Notes under the pieces: generated by a model
The model's input: only the letters and a program-made list of their open reading frames with translations
What the model was told of the DNA's origin: nothing
Databases searched by the model: none
Shown here: piece after piece, positions 18,412-27,672 of the stretch
How the letters are laid out: every line of letters begins with the position of its first letter
How positions within the stretch are numbered: the stretch's first letter is position 1
Position numbers and translations under genes: made by a program
Source: Novosphingobium jiangmenense
GTDB lineage: Bacteria; Pseudomonadota; Alphaproteobacteria; Sphingomonadales; Sphingomonadaceae
Reading direction: 5' to 3'
Assembly: GCF_015694345.1 (NCBI RefSeq)
Contig: NZ_JADQDC010000004.1
Location: 124,001 to 188,000 of the forward strand
Length of the DNA stretch: 64,000 nt

Positions 18412-18873
18412 GCCTCGGTCACATCTGCAAACAGCGACCTCGGTTCACAGTTTGCAACAATGGCAATGTACGGCACCGGCGCTTCGTCCAATACTGGTAT
18501 CCGCTGCAACCCGTTTTACGTTCACAATGCCCTGTTGTTTCAACGGAAACCGTCGCCGTTGAAATTAATGGCAAGTGAACCAAGGGTAAGTGTAATTTCC
18601 GTGCATCACCACTAAGTCACCGAAATCCGGGGGCAACTCGCCTGCACCAAAGGCGGTGTGGCAGTTTCGCTACACATGCGTCGAATTCATTTCTTTCGCG
18701 CAAATCGTGTTTTGATGCACCGACACATTTCAGCCACACAGACACAACTTGCCCGTCAAACCAGGGGGCCAAACGCTATGTGCCAAGGCGCATCGCCAAG
18801 GTTTGGTGAAACGGGAAAGGGCCTGCGCGAGCCTCAACGGCCACGCAGGATCAGGACAAAAGGGACTGGACAC
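18412..18873. other. Intergenic leader of the Oar-like receptor gene
   Basis: This 462-bp stretch holds no convincing gene. It is noticeably more AT-rich than its neighbours and probably carries the promoter and a long 5' leader of the large TonB-dependent receptor. An in-frame ATG at 18778 could extend the receptor, but the added residues do not resemble a signal peptide. I see no recognisable riboswitch. Confidence 0.5.
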
Positions 18874-21800
18874 GTGAACATCAAAACCTTCTCTGCGCTC
18901 CGTGCGAGCGCCGCGCCCTTGGCGCTGCTTGCTGCCGGGATCACCGCTTCGGCAGGATTAGTCGCGCCTGCGATGGCGCAGAACGTTACCGCCGCCACGC
19001 TTTCGGGCACCGTCGTCGATGATGCCGGCAACCCGGTCCCCGGCGCCACCGTCACCGTCGAATCGGCCGGTACCGGCTTTACCCGCACCACCACGGCTGC
19101 ATCCAACGGCACGTTCTCGGTCGTCGGCCTGCAAGTCGGCACCTACAACGTGACCGTCGCTGCCAACGGTTTCACCACCACCCGCAGCGAGAACGTCGCC
19201 GTGACGCTGGGCGGCAACAACTACGACTTCACCGTCAGCAACGAAGCACCGACCACCGGCGAAATCGTCGTTCGCGGCGCTCCGGTCCGTCGCGTCGACT
19301 TCTCGGGCACGGCCACCGGCCAGGTGTTCTCGGTTCAGGAAGTTGCCGAGAACCTGCCGGTTCCCCGCAGCATCGAAGCGATCCAGCTGCTCACCCCGCA
19401 GGCCACCTCGGGCGACACCGCGTTCGGTGGCATCTCGCTTGCCGGTTCGTCGGTCGCAGAGAACATCTTCTACATCAACGGCATGAACGTGACGAACTTC
19501 CGCACGTTCGTCGGTGGCACCACCGTTCCGTTCGAATTCTACGACCAGGTCCAGGTCAAGACCGGTGGCTATCAGGCAGAGTTCGGCCGCAACACCGGCG
19601 GCGCGGTCATTGCACTTACCCGTTCGGGTTCGAACACCTTCCACGGCGGGTTCAACGTCTATTACGAGCCGAACGCGCTGCGTAACGATCGTCCGAACAC
19701 CTATGCTGCCCGCAACGACCAGGACTATCTGGAGCGCGTTGAAGGCAACATCTGGGCATCGGGTCCGATCATCAAGGACCGCCTGTTCTTCTTCGGCTTC
19801 TTCAACCCCCGTTACTCGACCTCGGGTGACACTGCGCGTACCCAGGGCATCATCGCCGCAACCGGCGCGCCTGACGGCAACTTCACCGACACCCAGCGCG
19901 TGACGCAGAAGTCGAACACCCCGTTCTACGGCGGCAAGCTCGACCTCAACCTGTTCGACGGTCACCGCGTCGAAGCAACCTACTTCAACGACAGCGACAC
20001 GAACAAGGTTTACGTTCGCAACCTTTCGAGCGGTGCGCTGAGCCAGGTCAACGAATCGCGCGGTGGCGAGAACTACATCTTCAAGTACACCGGTTCGTTC
20101 ACCGACTGGCTGACGATCTCGGGCCTCTACGGTCGCTCGAAGTTCAACCAGACCGACGCCGGTCCGCAGGACGCCGACCCTTACGTCGTTGACCGCCGCA
20201 GCGGCGTTGCCAAGCTGCTGTCGGGCAACCCGAACGCACTTGTGGCATCGGGCCGCGACGACCGCGAAAACTTCCGCGTCGACGTCGACCTGAACTTCTC
20301 GCTGCTGGGCGAGCACAAGCTCCGCTTCGGTTGGGACTACGAGAAGCTGTTCGCTGCGAGCATCAGCGAATACTCGGGCGGCATCGCGTACATCTTCGAA
20401 CGCGCCGGCGCTTCGGGCGCCCGTAACGGCCTGATCGCTCCGAACACCGACTATGCCCGCGTCCAAACCTATGCTGCAGGCGGCAACTTCAAGTCGAACA
20501 ACACCGCCTATTACGTGCAGGACGACTGGGATCTCACCGATCGCATCAACCTGTCGCTGGGTCTTCGCAACGACAAGTTCGTGAACAAGACCTCGCTCGG
20601 CACCAATTTCGTGTCGATCAAGAACCAGTGGGCGCCGCGCCTTGGCATCAACTTCGACCCCACGGGCGAAAAGAAGGCTCGTCTCTCGGCGTTCTATGGC
20701 CGCTACTACCTGCCGGTTGCTGCCAACACCAACATCCGCCTCGGCGGCGCCGAACTGTTCCTGCGTGACTTCTACACCCTGCCGACTGGCGCGGGTGGCG
20801 TCTACTCGGGCAGCCTGACCGCGCCGACGCTCGGCACCAAGGTCGATGGCGTTGTCTTCTCCGACGGCACCGTTTCGCCGCCGGCAACGCTGGTCTCGCA
20901 GAACCTCAAGCCGCAGTACATGGACGAATTCATCGTTGGCGGTGAATATCGCTTCGACAACAAGATGCGCATCGGCATCAACGTGATCCACCGCAAGCTG
21001 GGCACGGTTCTTGAAGACGTCGATCTTGACGGCGACGGTCAAGCCTATGACTCGATCATCGGTGCCTACTGCGCCACCCAGACGCTGGCCTACTGCAACG
21101 CGACGACCGAACCGACCGTCAACGGTGGTGGCTACATCCTGATGAACCCGGGCCGCGATGCCGTGTTCCAGGTCACGGATGCTGCCGGCAACCTGCAGCC
21201 GATCACGATCCCGGCCTCGTTCATTGGTATCCCCAAGGCCAAGCGCGATTACTGGGCGGTCGAACTGAACTGGGAACGTCCGTTTGACGGCACCTGGGGC
21301 CTCAATGCCTCGTACGTGTGGTCGCGTTCCTGGGGCAACTACGAAGGTGGCGTGAAGTCGGATACCGGTCAGGACGATACCGGCATCACCTCGGACTTCG
21401 ACGAACCCGGCTACGTCGACGGTGCGACCGGCTACCTGCCGAACCACCGCGCCCACACCTTCAAGGTGTTCGGTTCGTACAAGCCCACGCCGCGCTGGCT
21501 GCTGTCGTTCAACGCGCTGCTGCAGTCGCCGCGCAAGTTCGGCTGCATCGGCACCTACCCGAAGAACGATGGTCGCGGTTCGGACTCGACGGCAGCGTCG
21601 TGGTACTGCAACGCGCAGATCGCGGCCGGCGTGCTTGACGGCACCCTCAATGAGCCGATCGGTCGCGGTCGTGCGTTCCAGAGCGACTGGAACAAGCGCC
21701 TCGACCTCGGTGTTGCCTACACCATTCCCATGGAATCGCTGGCGGGTGGCATCACCCTGCGTGCGGACGTGTTCAACGTGTTCAACTTCAAGAGCAAGCT

Positions 21801-21918
21801 GGACTTCCAGGAACTGGGCGATCGTAACGACGCATCGATCCGCGAATGGTTCTATGGTCTGCCGACCAGCTACCAGACCCCGCGCTACGTGCGCTTCGGT
21901 GTCTCGGCCAACTTCTGA
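18874..21918 (+). CDS. TonB-dependent receptor with carboxypeptidase-regulatory-like N-terminal domain (Oar-like)
   Basis: This large receptor of about 1014 aa has a signal peptide (MNIKTFSALRASAAPLALLAAG...APAMAQ). A beta-sandwich CarboxypepD_reg-like domain follows (ATLSGTVVDDAGNPVPGATVTVESAGTGFTRTTTAASNGTFSVVGLQVGTYNVTV). Next are a plug domain (GEIVVRGAPVRRVDFSGTATGQVFSVQEVAENLPVPRSIEAIQLLTPQA, VQVKTGGYQAEFGRNTGGAV) and a long barrel ending in F. This layout is the Oar-like family of outer-membrane proteins, whose ligands are mostly unknown. The GTG start has AAGGGA upstream. Codon use is rich in C-ending codons, as for a highly expressed gene, and a strong terminator follows. Confidence 0.9.
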   Translation: MNIKTFSALRASAAPLALLAAGITASAGLVAPAMAQNVTAATLSGTVVDDAGNPVPGATVTVESAGTGFTRTTTAASNGTFSVVGLQVGTYNVTVAANGFTTTRSENVAVTLGGNNYDFTVSNEAPTTGEIVVRGAPVRRVDFSGTATGQVFSVQEVAENLPVPRSIEAIQLLTPQATSGDTAFGGISLAGSSVAENIFYINGMNVTNFRTFVGGTTVPFEFYDQVQVKTGGYQAEFGRNTGGAVIALTRSGSNTFHGGFNVYYEPNALRNDRPNTYAARNDQDYLERVEGNIWASGPIIKDRLFFFGFFNPRYSTSGDTARTQGIIAATGAPDGNFTDTQRVTQKSNTPFYGGKLDLNLFDGHRVEATYFNDSDTNKVYVRNLSSGALSQVNESRGGENYIFKYTGSFTDWLTISGLYGRSKFNQTDAGPQDADPYVVDRRSGVAKLLSGNPNALVASGRDDRENFRVDVDLNFSLLGEHKLRFGWDYEKLFAASISEYSGGIAYIFERAGASGARNGLIAPNTDYARVQTYAAGGNFKSNNTAYYVQDDWDLTDRINLSLGLRNDKFVNKTSLGTNFVSIKNQWAPRLGINFDPTGEKKARLSAFYGRYYLPVAANTNIRLGGAELFLRDFYTLPTGAGGVYSGSLTAPTLGTKVDGVVFSDGTVSPPATLVSQNLKPQYMDEFIVGGEYRFDNKMRIGINVIHRKLGTVLEDVDLDGDGQAYDSIIGAYCATQTLAYCNATTEPTVNGGGYILMNPGRDAVFQVTDAAGNLQPITIPASFIGIPKAKRDYWAVELNWERPFDGTWGLNASYVWSRSWGNYEGGVKSDTGQDDTGITSDFDEPGYVDGATGYLPNHRAHTFKVFGSYKPTPRWLLSFNALLQSPRKFGCIGTYPKNDGRGSDSTAASWYCNAQIAAGVLDGTLNEPIGRGRAFQSDWNKRLDLGVAYTIPMESLAGGITLRADVFNVFNFKSKLDFQELGDRNDASIREWFYGLPTSYQTPRYVRFGVSANF

Positions 21919-21952
21919 TCCACTGCCCTCGGGCATTGATCACGAAACAGAA

Positions 21953-21985
21953 GGGGCGGTTCTTCGGAACCGCCCCTTTCTTTTT
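21953..21985 (+). terminator. Rho-independent terminator of the Oar-like receptor
   Basis: A perfect 10-bp stem (GGGGCGGTTC at 21953-21962 and its complement at 21967-21976) with a TTCG tetraloop is followed by TTTCTTTTT. It starts 35 bases after the receptor stop codon. Confidence 0.92.
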
Positions 21986-22034
21986 GCTGCGATGAGCAAC
22001 TGACCGCTCCTTCGGAAGTCGTCCCTCCGAACGG

Positions 22035-23813
22035 TCAGGGGCCGCGCACCGCCCAGGCCTTTACGCCGCTCTGCCCGGCGATTGGTACCGGCTCCAGCCA
22101 GTCCGGCGCGTTGCCCGCGATCAGATGAGCCATAAAGCCCTGCGGCGCTATCCTCGCATAGACTTGCGCCTCGCTGCCGCCGGGGCAGATCACCACGAGG
22201 GTCGCACCGCGCTTGGCCATGGTCCGGCGTGCCACCTCGTCAGGTCGCAGGAACGCATCCAGCACGTCGCGCATCGCTGCGCTGGCGCGGTGGTGGGCGG
22301 TTGCGACGACCTTGTGCCGGGTCGTCACCAGCAGCGTCGGCCCGATGTCCAGTCCGGTCAGCAGCGTCTGCCGGGGCAGGGCGGCAAGAGCGGGCACAGC
22401 CTTTTCAAAGCGGCAGGCTTCGGTCAGTGTGTGCGCCGGCTCAGCCGATGGCCTGACCAGACGCATGGCCTGCGCCACCAGCACGCCTGGCAGCAACAGC
22501 GCCAGCATCAGCACGATCCGGCCCAGCCGCCGCCATAGCAGGGCATCCTCGCGCCAACGGTTGAACTGGTCCTCAAGCTGCCATGCCGCCGGCACGGCTG
22601 CGAAGAGGCAGGCCACCCCGGATGCGCGCGCCACCAGCAGGCCGACAAGCGTGGCGCCTGCCAGCACAAGCGCATAGTCCTGCCACAGCCGGCGCGTTCC
22701 GATTTCACGCGCGCGCTGCCAGAGGCGGAGGCACGCCCACAGCCCGAACAGCGGCATCAGCATCATCGTCGCGCCGAGCCCCGCCTCCTGACGCCACACC
22801 GGCAGTCCTTCGAGCACCGAATCGAGCCAGACCTTGCGTACCAGCGGATCGAGTGCCGCGAAGGCGTCGCCGGTCAGGCATTGCCGGGCCATCGTCCCCG
22901 CAATCGCCAGCCCGCCAAGGCCGAGCAGGCCAAGTGCGACGAGACTGGCCACCGGCGGGCGACGGCGCAGCCGCGGCAGGACGATTCCCGCCCCGGCGCC
23001 GATCCACAGCAAGACGGCCACGTGCACCGGCGACATCGCGTCGCAATGCTGCGCCAGATCGGACAGGCCGCGCGTCGCCAGAAACAGCGCGAGACTGGCC
23101 AGCGCAAGGCTGACGAGGTAACCGATCAGCCATGCGCTTTCGCCGCGCATCATCCGCAAGGTGCACAGGCCGCCGACGATCACCGTCAGCGGCAGGGACT
23201 CCAGGGAGATCGCCAAAGCCAGCGCCAGCGCCAGGCCGGCCACCACGCCGCCGCTGCGGGCAGAGCGGGCAAACAGGCCATTGAGCGCAACCAGCGCGAG
23301 CACGAACTGCCAGGCGTGATGATCGATGCGCAAGGGCATCATGCGGAATGAGGCAGGGACCGAAGCCGCCACCAGAACAGCGGCCACCACTCCGGCACCC
23401 GGCCCGAATTCGCGATTGGCCAGCCGCGCGGCAAGAGCCATCGCGCAGAGCAGGCTCAGCAGCGGCACCAGCACGATCGTCACGATCTCGGCCTGCGCCT
23501 GGCCCAGCACGGGCCGCAGCAGCAGGATCAGCGCGGCAAGCGGCAAGTCCACCACGCGCGTCCAGTGCATGGCCACGCCCTCGGGCGGCGCGATGCGATA
23601 CTGGTGGAGGTCGAACCAGCTCTGCCCGGCCAGCAGGTCACGGACCTGCTGCAGCCGCAGGGCATCGTCGCCATCGAGGAAGAAGGCGGGCGAAAATCGT
23701 CCGCCGCCGCTCAGCAGCATCATAGCGCTGACCAGCAGCCAGACGATCAGGACGCCGCGCCATGGCAGGCCTGCGCCAGCACCCGGGCGCAAGCCGGAAA
23801 GGCCTCGCGTCAC
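22035..23813 (-). CDS. Polytopic membrane protein, GT-C glycosyltransferase-like
   Basis: This protein of about 592 aa has roughly ten to twelve hydrophobic segments and a soluble C-terminal tail. An early extracytoplasmic loop, DGDDALRLQQVRDLLAGQSWFDLHQYRI followed by HWTRVVDLPLA, resembles the acidic first loop of GT-C glycosyltransferases such as STT3/PMT-like enzymes that use lipid-linked sugars. The start is GTG 23813, overlapping the GtrA stop. A much longer frame is open upstream but runs antiparallel to good sense and overlaps GtrA. With GtrA and the FAD oxidoreductase it probably forms a three-gene glycan-modification operon. The substrate is unknown. Confidence 0.7.
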   Translation of the reverse strand: MTRGLSGLRPGAGAGLPWRGVLIVWLLVSAMMLLSGGGRFSPAFFLDGDDALRLQQVRDLLAGQSWFDLHQYRIAPPEGVAMHWTRVVDLPLAALILLLRPVLGQAQAEIVTIVLVPLLSLLCAMALAARLANREFGPGAGVVAAVLVAASVPASFRMMPLRIDHHAWQFVLALVALNGLFARSARSGGVVAGLALALALAISLESLPLTVIVGGLCTLRMMRGESAWLIGYLVSLALASLALFLATRGLSDLAQHCDAMSPVHVAVLLWIGAGAGIVLPRLRRRPPVASLVALGLLGLGGLAIAGTMARQCLTGDAFAALDPLVRKVWLDSVLEGLPVWRQEAGLGATMMLMPLFGLWACLRLWQRAREIGTRRLWQDYALVLAGATLVGLLVARASGVACLFAAVPAAWQLEDQFNRWREDALLWRRLGRIVLMLALLLPGVLVAQAMRLVRPSAEPAHTLTEACRFEKAVPALAALPRQTLLTGLDIGPTLLVTTRHKVVATAHHRASAAMRDVLDAFLRPDEVARRTMAKRGATLVVICPGGSEAQVYARIAPQGFMAHLIAGNAPDWLEPVPIAGQSGVKAWAVRGP

Positions 23814-24223
23814 TGGAAGACGATCCGCTTCCTGAGCAGCCAGGTGGCGGTGAAGCTGGCGCCGACCGCCACGATCTTCGAAGCCCGAGAATCCAGCCCG
23901 AGCGCGGTCCCGACGCCGACGATCAGCGTCGTCAGCGCCAGCCCGACCAGCGCCGAACCGACGAACAGCGCTTTCTGCCGGTTGCGCGCGCCGCGCTCGG
24001 CCGCGACCGTTTCGGTAAACACGGCCCTGCTCGACAGCAACCAGTGCGCGAGGATGCCCAGCGAGTAGCCGCTGGCCGAGGCGATGACCGGCGCGCTCCC
24101 CACCGCCAGCAAGGCAAGGAACGAGCCCATGTCCACTGCCAGCGCGCCAACGCTGGCGAGCAGATAGCGCAGGAGCATTACGCGGCGCAGGCGATCGATC
24201 ATCGGCAGGATCATCCCGGTCAT
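23810..24223 (-). CDS. GtrA family membrane protein
   Basis: This 137-aa protein has four predicted membrane helices, typical of GtrA proteins that take part in moving polyprenyl-phosphate-linked sugars across the membrane. Seen motifs are RYLLASVGALAVDMGSFLALL, ASASGYSLGILAHWLLSSRAVF and the C-terminal FTATWLLRKRIVF. It lies between an FAD oxidoreductase and a GT-C-like protein, overlapping the latter by four bases. GtrA next to a membrane glycosyltransferase is the usual arrangement for glucosylation of O-antigen or other surface glycans. Confidence 0.85.
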   Translation of the reverse strand: MTGMILPMIDRLRRVMLLRYLLASVGALAVDMGSFLALLAVGSAPVIASASGYSLGILAHWLLSSRAVFTETVAAERGARNRQKALFVGSALVGLALTTLIVGVGTALGLDSRASKIVAVGASFTATWLLRKRIVFQ

Positions 24224-24243
24224 CTTGCGGTCCAGATCTGGGC

Positions 24244-25830
24244 TCAGGCAGCCTTGGCCGGCGCAATGCGCTCGGGTACGTCACGGACCGACGCGAGCGC
24301 CGCGGCCTGATCTTCGCTCAAAGCCACGCGTGCCGGGATCGACTGCTCGGCCCCCTCGTTGCCGGCCTCGTGATACTCGGCGTCCTCGTTCACGCACCAG
24401 GTGTCGTAGACCCGCGCGCCCGCCGCGATGTTCTCCACCGTCAGCATCGCGGTCATCATCGCGTGATCCTGATTGTTGTAGCGGTGCATGCCGTTGCGGC
24501 CGACCATGTGCAGCGTCGGATGGCGCGCTTCCAGCTCGCTGCGCATCGCAGCCACGTTCGCCGCATATTCGTCGTCATAGACGGGATAGGCCTTTTCCTG
24601 ACGCACCACCACGCCACCGATCACCTTGTCCGGGCTGACCAGTCCAAGGATCGCCATTTCCTTCGTCGCCAGCGCGACAAGGTCGTCGTCCGAGGAATCC
24701 CACAGATCGTCGCCTTCGAAACAGAAGTACTCGAGGCCGACGCAGGCCACGCTCTCGTCCGGCACCATTTCCGGCGACCAAGAACGGAAGTTCTGGATGC
24801 GGCCCACCTTCACCTTGCTGTCGTGGATGTAGATCCAGTTGTCGGGGAACAGTTCTTCCGAGCGGATCTTCAGCGCCACGGTGAGGAAGTCGCGATACTT
24901 GAGGCGGCTGGCCTCGAGCGTGGTCTGCGGCAGCGGATGCAGGCGCGCGGCCAGTTCGCGCATCGGCGCCGAACTGATCGCATGGCCAGCCTCAATCACC
25001 ACGTCGCCGTCCGGACCGCTGGCAGAAAGGCGCCAGCCGCCCTGACCATCGGCGGCGAGCTGCTTGAACGAATGGCCCATCAGCACTTCGCCCTTGCCGG
25101 TGGCGACGATCTTGTCGCGCGCGGCATCCCACATCATGCCGGGCCCGAGACGCGGATAGCGGAAGGTCTCGAGCAGGGTCTTGGTCTGCATCCCGTCGTT
25201 CGGGCGCTTGTTGAGGCCGAGGCTGCGCTTCAGGCCGTCGGTCACCGCGCCCCACAGCGACAGCCCCTTGATGCGCTGCGCCGCCCAGTCTGCGCTCATC
25301 TCGTCGCAGGGCATGCCCCAGACCTTCTCGGTATAGGTCTTGAAGAAGATCGAATAGAGCTTCTGCCCGAACTGGTTGACGGTCCAGTCCTCGAAGCTCT
25401 TCACCTTCTTGTTCGGGAACGCCTTGGCCTTGGCAAAGCTTGCCATGCACAGGGTCGAACGCACCAGGCCGAGGTTCCACAGCGCCTCGAAGGCACGCAG
25501 CGGGTACGAGTAGAACTTGCCCTCGTAGTAGATGCGGCTCATGCGCGGACGCTGGATGAAATCGTCGGGCAGAATCTCGTTCCACAGGTCGACAACCTGC
25601 TGGCTCTTCGAGAAGAAGCGATGCCCGCCGATGTCGAAACGGTAACCTTCGTGCTCGACCGTGCGGCTGATCCCGCCGACGTAGGTGTGGTCCTTCTCGA
25701 TGATCGCCACGCTGAAGCCGCGCTTGGTCAGGAGATACCCTGCCGTCAGCCCCGCCGGCCCTGCACCGATGATCGCCACGTCCACCTTGCGGGTCGCCGC
25801 AGCTTGCGCGCGAATCGTTCCGTTAACCAT
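24244..25830 (-). CDS. FAD/NAD(P)-dependent oxidoreductase (amine-oxidase/protoporphyrinogen-oxidase-like)
   Basis: This 528-aa flavoprotein has an N-terminal Rossmann motif VAIIGAGPAGLTAGYLLTKRGFSVAIIEK, the family motif GGISRTVEHEGYRFDIGGHRFFSKS, and a C-terminal NQDHAMMTAMLTVENI close to the FAD site. Related proteins include UDP-galactopyranose mutase-like and desaturase-like enzymes that are found in glycan clusters. Its place at the head of the GtrA/GT-C operon suggests it modifies a sugar or lipid carrier. The ATG at 25830 follows a G-rich ribosome site. Confidence 0.82.
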   Translation of the reverse strand: MVNGTIRAQAAATRKVDVAIIGAGPAGLTAGYLLTKRGFSVAIIEKDHTYVGGISRTVEHEGYRFDIGGHRFFSKSQQVVDLWNEILPDDFIQRPRMSRIYYEGKFYSYPLRAFEALWNLGLVRSTLCMASFAKAKAFPNKKVKSFEDWTVNQFGQKLYSIFFKTYTEKVWGMPCDEMSADWAAQRIKGLSLWGAVTDGLKRSLGLNKRPNDGMQTKTLLETFRYPRLGPGMMWDAARDKIVATGKGEVLMGHSFKQLAADGQGGWRLSASGPDGDVVIEAGHAISSAPMRELAARLHPLPQTTLEASRLKYRDFLTVALKIRSEELFPDNWIYIHDSKVKVGRIQNFRSWSPEMVPDESVACVGLEYFCFEGDDLWDSSDDDLVALATKEMAILGLVSPDKVIGGVVVRQEKAYPVYDDEYAANVAAMRSELEARHPTLHMVGRNGMHRYNNQDHAMMTAMLTVENIAAGARVYDTWCVNEDAEYHEAGNEGAEQSIPARVALSEDQAAALASVRDVPERIAPAKAA

Positions 25831-25942
25831 CAAAACCCCCGTCTGAAGCGCTTTCCGCTTGGGTCAGAGGTGAAGGAAAATGGATAAGGGATGGTTAACA
25901 GGTGGTGCGGGTTCCGCGAAATCGGCTGGCGCGGATGCGGAC

Positions 25943-26602
25943 TCAGGGGCGGCGCAGCTTTCCGCCCAGCACGGAATGCGCATCGCCATGGTCGCTCACC
26001 TGAAGCGGCGCAGCGATTCGCGCCAGTTCGTCAAGCTTGAACGTCTGCTCGAACAGGAGGCCGTAGCGGGGATGGCTGCGCCAGCGCACCTTGGCATAGA
26101 TCGGCGGCAGTACTTCCGTCTCCAGCCGGACCAGTTCGTTCATCAGGAGCCACTTGTCGCTCTCGATGCAGGCGCCTTGCTGCGAAATGTCCTGGAAGGC
26201 CACATGAACGGCCTCGCCGCCGGAATGCAGGATCGCATCGAGATGGATGCGCAGCCGCACCTGCCGCTTCGGAAAGGCGCCATGGCTTTCATCCAGCAGT
26301 CGCTCGATGTCGACTTCGCCGGTGAAGCGGAAGCCCACGTATTCGCCCTCGCTCCAGATCTGTTCGACCGGGTAGCGGTCCCCGTTGCTCATTTCGATGG
26401 CCAGCGAGGCATGTTCGGGCAAGGGGTTGAACAGGCGGATCTTGAGGCCGGTCACCGAAGCATCGCGGATCACGCAGAGGAATTCGCTTTCGCCGTCGAC
26501 GATCAGCTTGGCAGCCCGGATGAGCAGGGTGAACCGCGGCGCGGCGCGCTGTTCCGCCGCTCCATCTGCATTCGGCACCTGATCGTCGACCGGTTGGGAC
26601 AA
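25943..26602 (-). CDS. PilZ domain-containing protein
   Basis: This protein of about 219 aa resembles PilZ-fold proteins that bind cyclic di-GMP or regulate surface functions. There are two similar beta-rich halves: RAAPRFTLLIRAAKLIVDG...SVTGLKIRLFNPLP, and KRQVRLRIHLDAILHSGGEAVHVAFQDISQQGACIES. The second has the conserved D-x-S-x2-G-A stretch. The arginine cluster before the first half fits the RxxxR binding motif only loosely. The TTG at 26602 has GGGGGAAA eight bases upstream, and a TTG at 26647 is an alternative start. It stands alone just before the integrated element. Confidence 0.75.
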   Translation of the reverse strand: MSQPVDDQVPNADGAAEQRAAPRFTLLIRAAKLIVDGESEFLCVIRDASVTGLKIRLFNPLPEHASLAIEMSNGDRYPVEQIWSEGEYVGFRFTGEVDIERLLDESHGAFPKRQVRLRIHLDAILHSGGEAVHVAFQDISQQGACIESDKWLLMNELVRLETEVLPPIYAKVRWRSHPRYGLLFEQTFKLDELARIAAPLQVSDHGDAHSVLGGKLRRP

Positions 26603-26807
26603 AGCCCTTTCCCCCGCATGCAACCACAATTGCAGGGACGCACGCAAGTCCCTGACAGAATCAGTAATAGCGCGTAAGTCCTACCGCGGAGTTACCGACC
26701 AAGCGGCGGAATGATTTGTATTTTTTACAGGTCTGTAAGTATCCGCACGAAAGCCTGCATCGGTAAAGTTACTGCTTGCCCAGTTAACTTTAGATAAGGA
26801 TTGTATC

Positions 26808-26862
26808 TGGTGCGGACGGCGGGACTCGAACCCGCACGATCAAGGATCAAGGGATTTTAAGT
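26808..26862. repeat. attL: 55-bp duplicate of the 3' part of tRNA-Leu(TAA)
   Basis: These 55 bases are identical to 49785-49839, in the same orientation. They cover CCA, acceptor strand, T arm, variable arm and the tRNA as far as the anticodon loop, after which the sequences diverge. There is no 5' half here, so this is a tRNA fragment left by site-specific integration. Which copy is the original chromosomal 3' end cannot be told from sequence alone. The intact gene is the copy at the integrase end. Confidence 0.93.
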
Positions 26863-27252
26863 AACACGTCGCGGAATACCGGAGAGTGCCGAGCGATCCA
26901 AAAAGCTAGAAAAATCCGGGCCTTTTGAGCAGGATGGGGGGAGTGGAACATACCATAAACCCCCGTGTAATTCCGGGCCAGATTACACTAAAAATGCACT
27001 GCTCGATGCGTCGGATGTATTTGCTTTGTTCCGCCTGCGGGTTGAAGAAATAATCGTCGGCAACAGACGGGGTAATCCAGTCTGCCAGACGACCTCCAAA
27101 TGAAATGTGAGGCAAGTCAGCGATCTGTGATAAAGCTTGGTCGCCGAACCTGGAGAGGATTTCCGAATGGGCGCGTGGTCTGGTGCGCCTAGCAGCTTTG
27201 AACACCGCCGTCGTTCGGTTGGGCCGACGAACACCGTATCATCTCAGCCGGA
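26863..27252. other. Left end of the element without a convincing gene
   Basis: This 390-bp AT-rich stretch follows attL. A 99-codon minus-strand frame (26906-27205, GTG start) exists but has no ribosome site, no recognisable domain and atypical composition. It may be remnant sequence. The region may hold binding sites for the integrase/excisionase, which are expected near the att site. Confidence 0.4.
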
Positions 27253-27663
27253 TCAGAAGGCATCCAGAACTCCATACGAAGCGGGATCATGTTCTGATGG
27301 TGGTCGTACCCATACCGAAGCGAGAGCGAGCTTTTTCCGATCTCCCTTTGAGATAGCCCCATAGCATTCGCAGTGGTTCGGGTTGTCTGGTTCCGGCACT
27401 CGCATGATCTTGAAGCCGGCAGCTCGCAACTCGCCGGCGGTCACACGAACCACGCCGAACGTAGGCGCCTCGGCCAGTACGGCCTCAAGATCGGCGTCAC
27501 TCAACCAAGCCGTCACCGAAAGTCCGACATGCGGCCGTCGGATCTCAAAGTTGCTCCGCTCCGGGCGGAACTCATTTATCCAGGCAGGATGTATGCGGCG
27601 AAGCATCCGGCAATCATCGTCTATCGACGTGTCGTCAGATACTTCACCGCCAGTTTCCTGCAT
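27253..27663 (-). CDS. Uncharacterised protein, third gene of the TIGR04255 cassette
   Basis: This 136-aa soluble protein has the core RMLRRIHPAWINEF...LSVTAWLSDADLEAVLAEAPTFGVVRVTAGELRAAGFKIMRVPEPDNPNHCECYGAISKGDRKKLA. I recognise the general pattern (a RRIHP start, a GVVxVTAGE-like strand, then PDNPNHC) from small bacterial proteins of unknown function encoded near phage or defence genes, but I know no activity. It starts nine bases after the upstream stop, so all three genes of the cassette are probably translated from one mRNA. Confidence 0.75.
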   Translation of the reverse strand: MQETGGEVSDDTSIDDDCRMLRRIHPAWINEFRPERSNFEIRRPHVGLSVTAWLSDADLEAVLAEAPTFGVVRVTAGELRAAGFKIMRVPEPDNPNHCECYGAISKGDRKKLALASVWVRPPSEHDPASYGVLDAF

Positions 27664-27672
27664 GCCCTGTGC

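Noticed and set aside
18958..21936. Minus-strand open frame of 992 codons opposite the Oar-like receptor
   Set aside because: It is an antisense shadow of a highly expressed, codon-biased gene; no motifs or ribosome site are seen.
26808..26862. Functional tRNA gene at the left border
   Set aside because: Only the 3' part of tRNA-Leu matches; beyond the anticodon loop the sequence diverges and no 5' half or acceptor pairing is possible.
26906..27205. 99-codon minus-strand frame near attL
   Set aside because: GTG start without ribosome site, no domain and no coupling to other genes; kept only as part of the empty stretch description.
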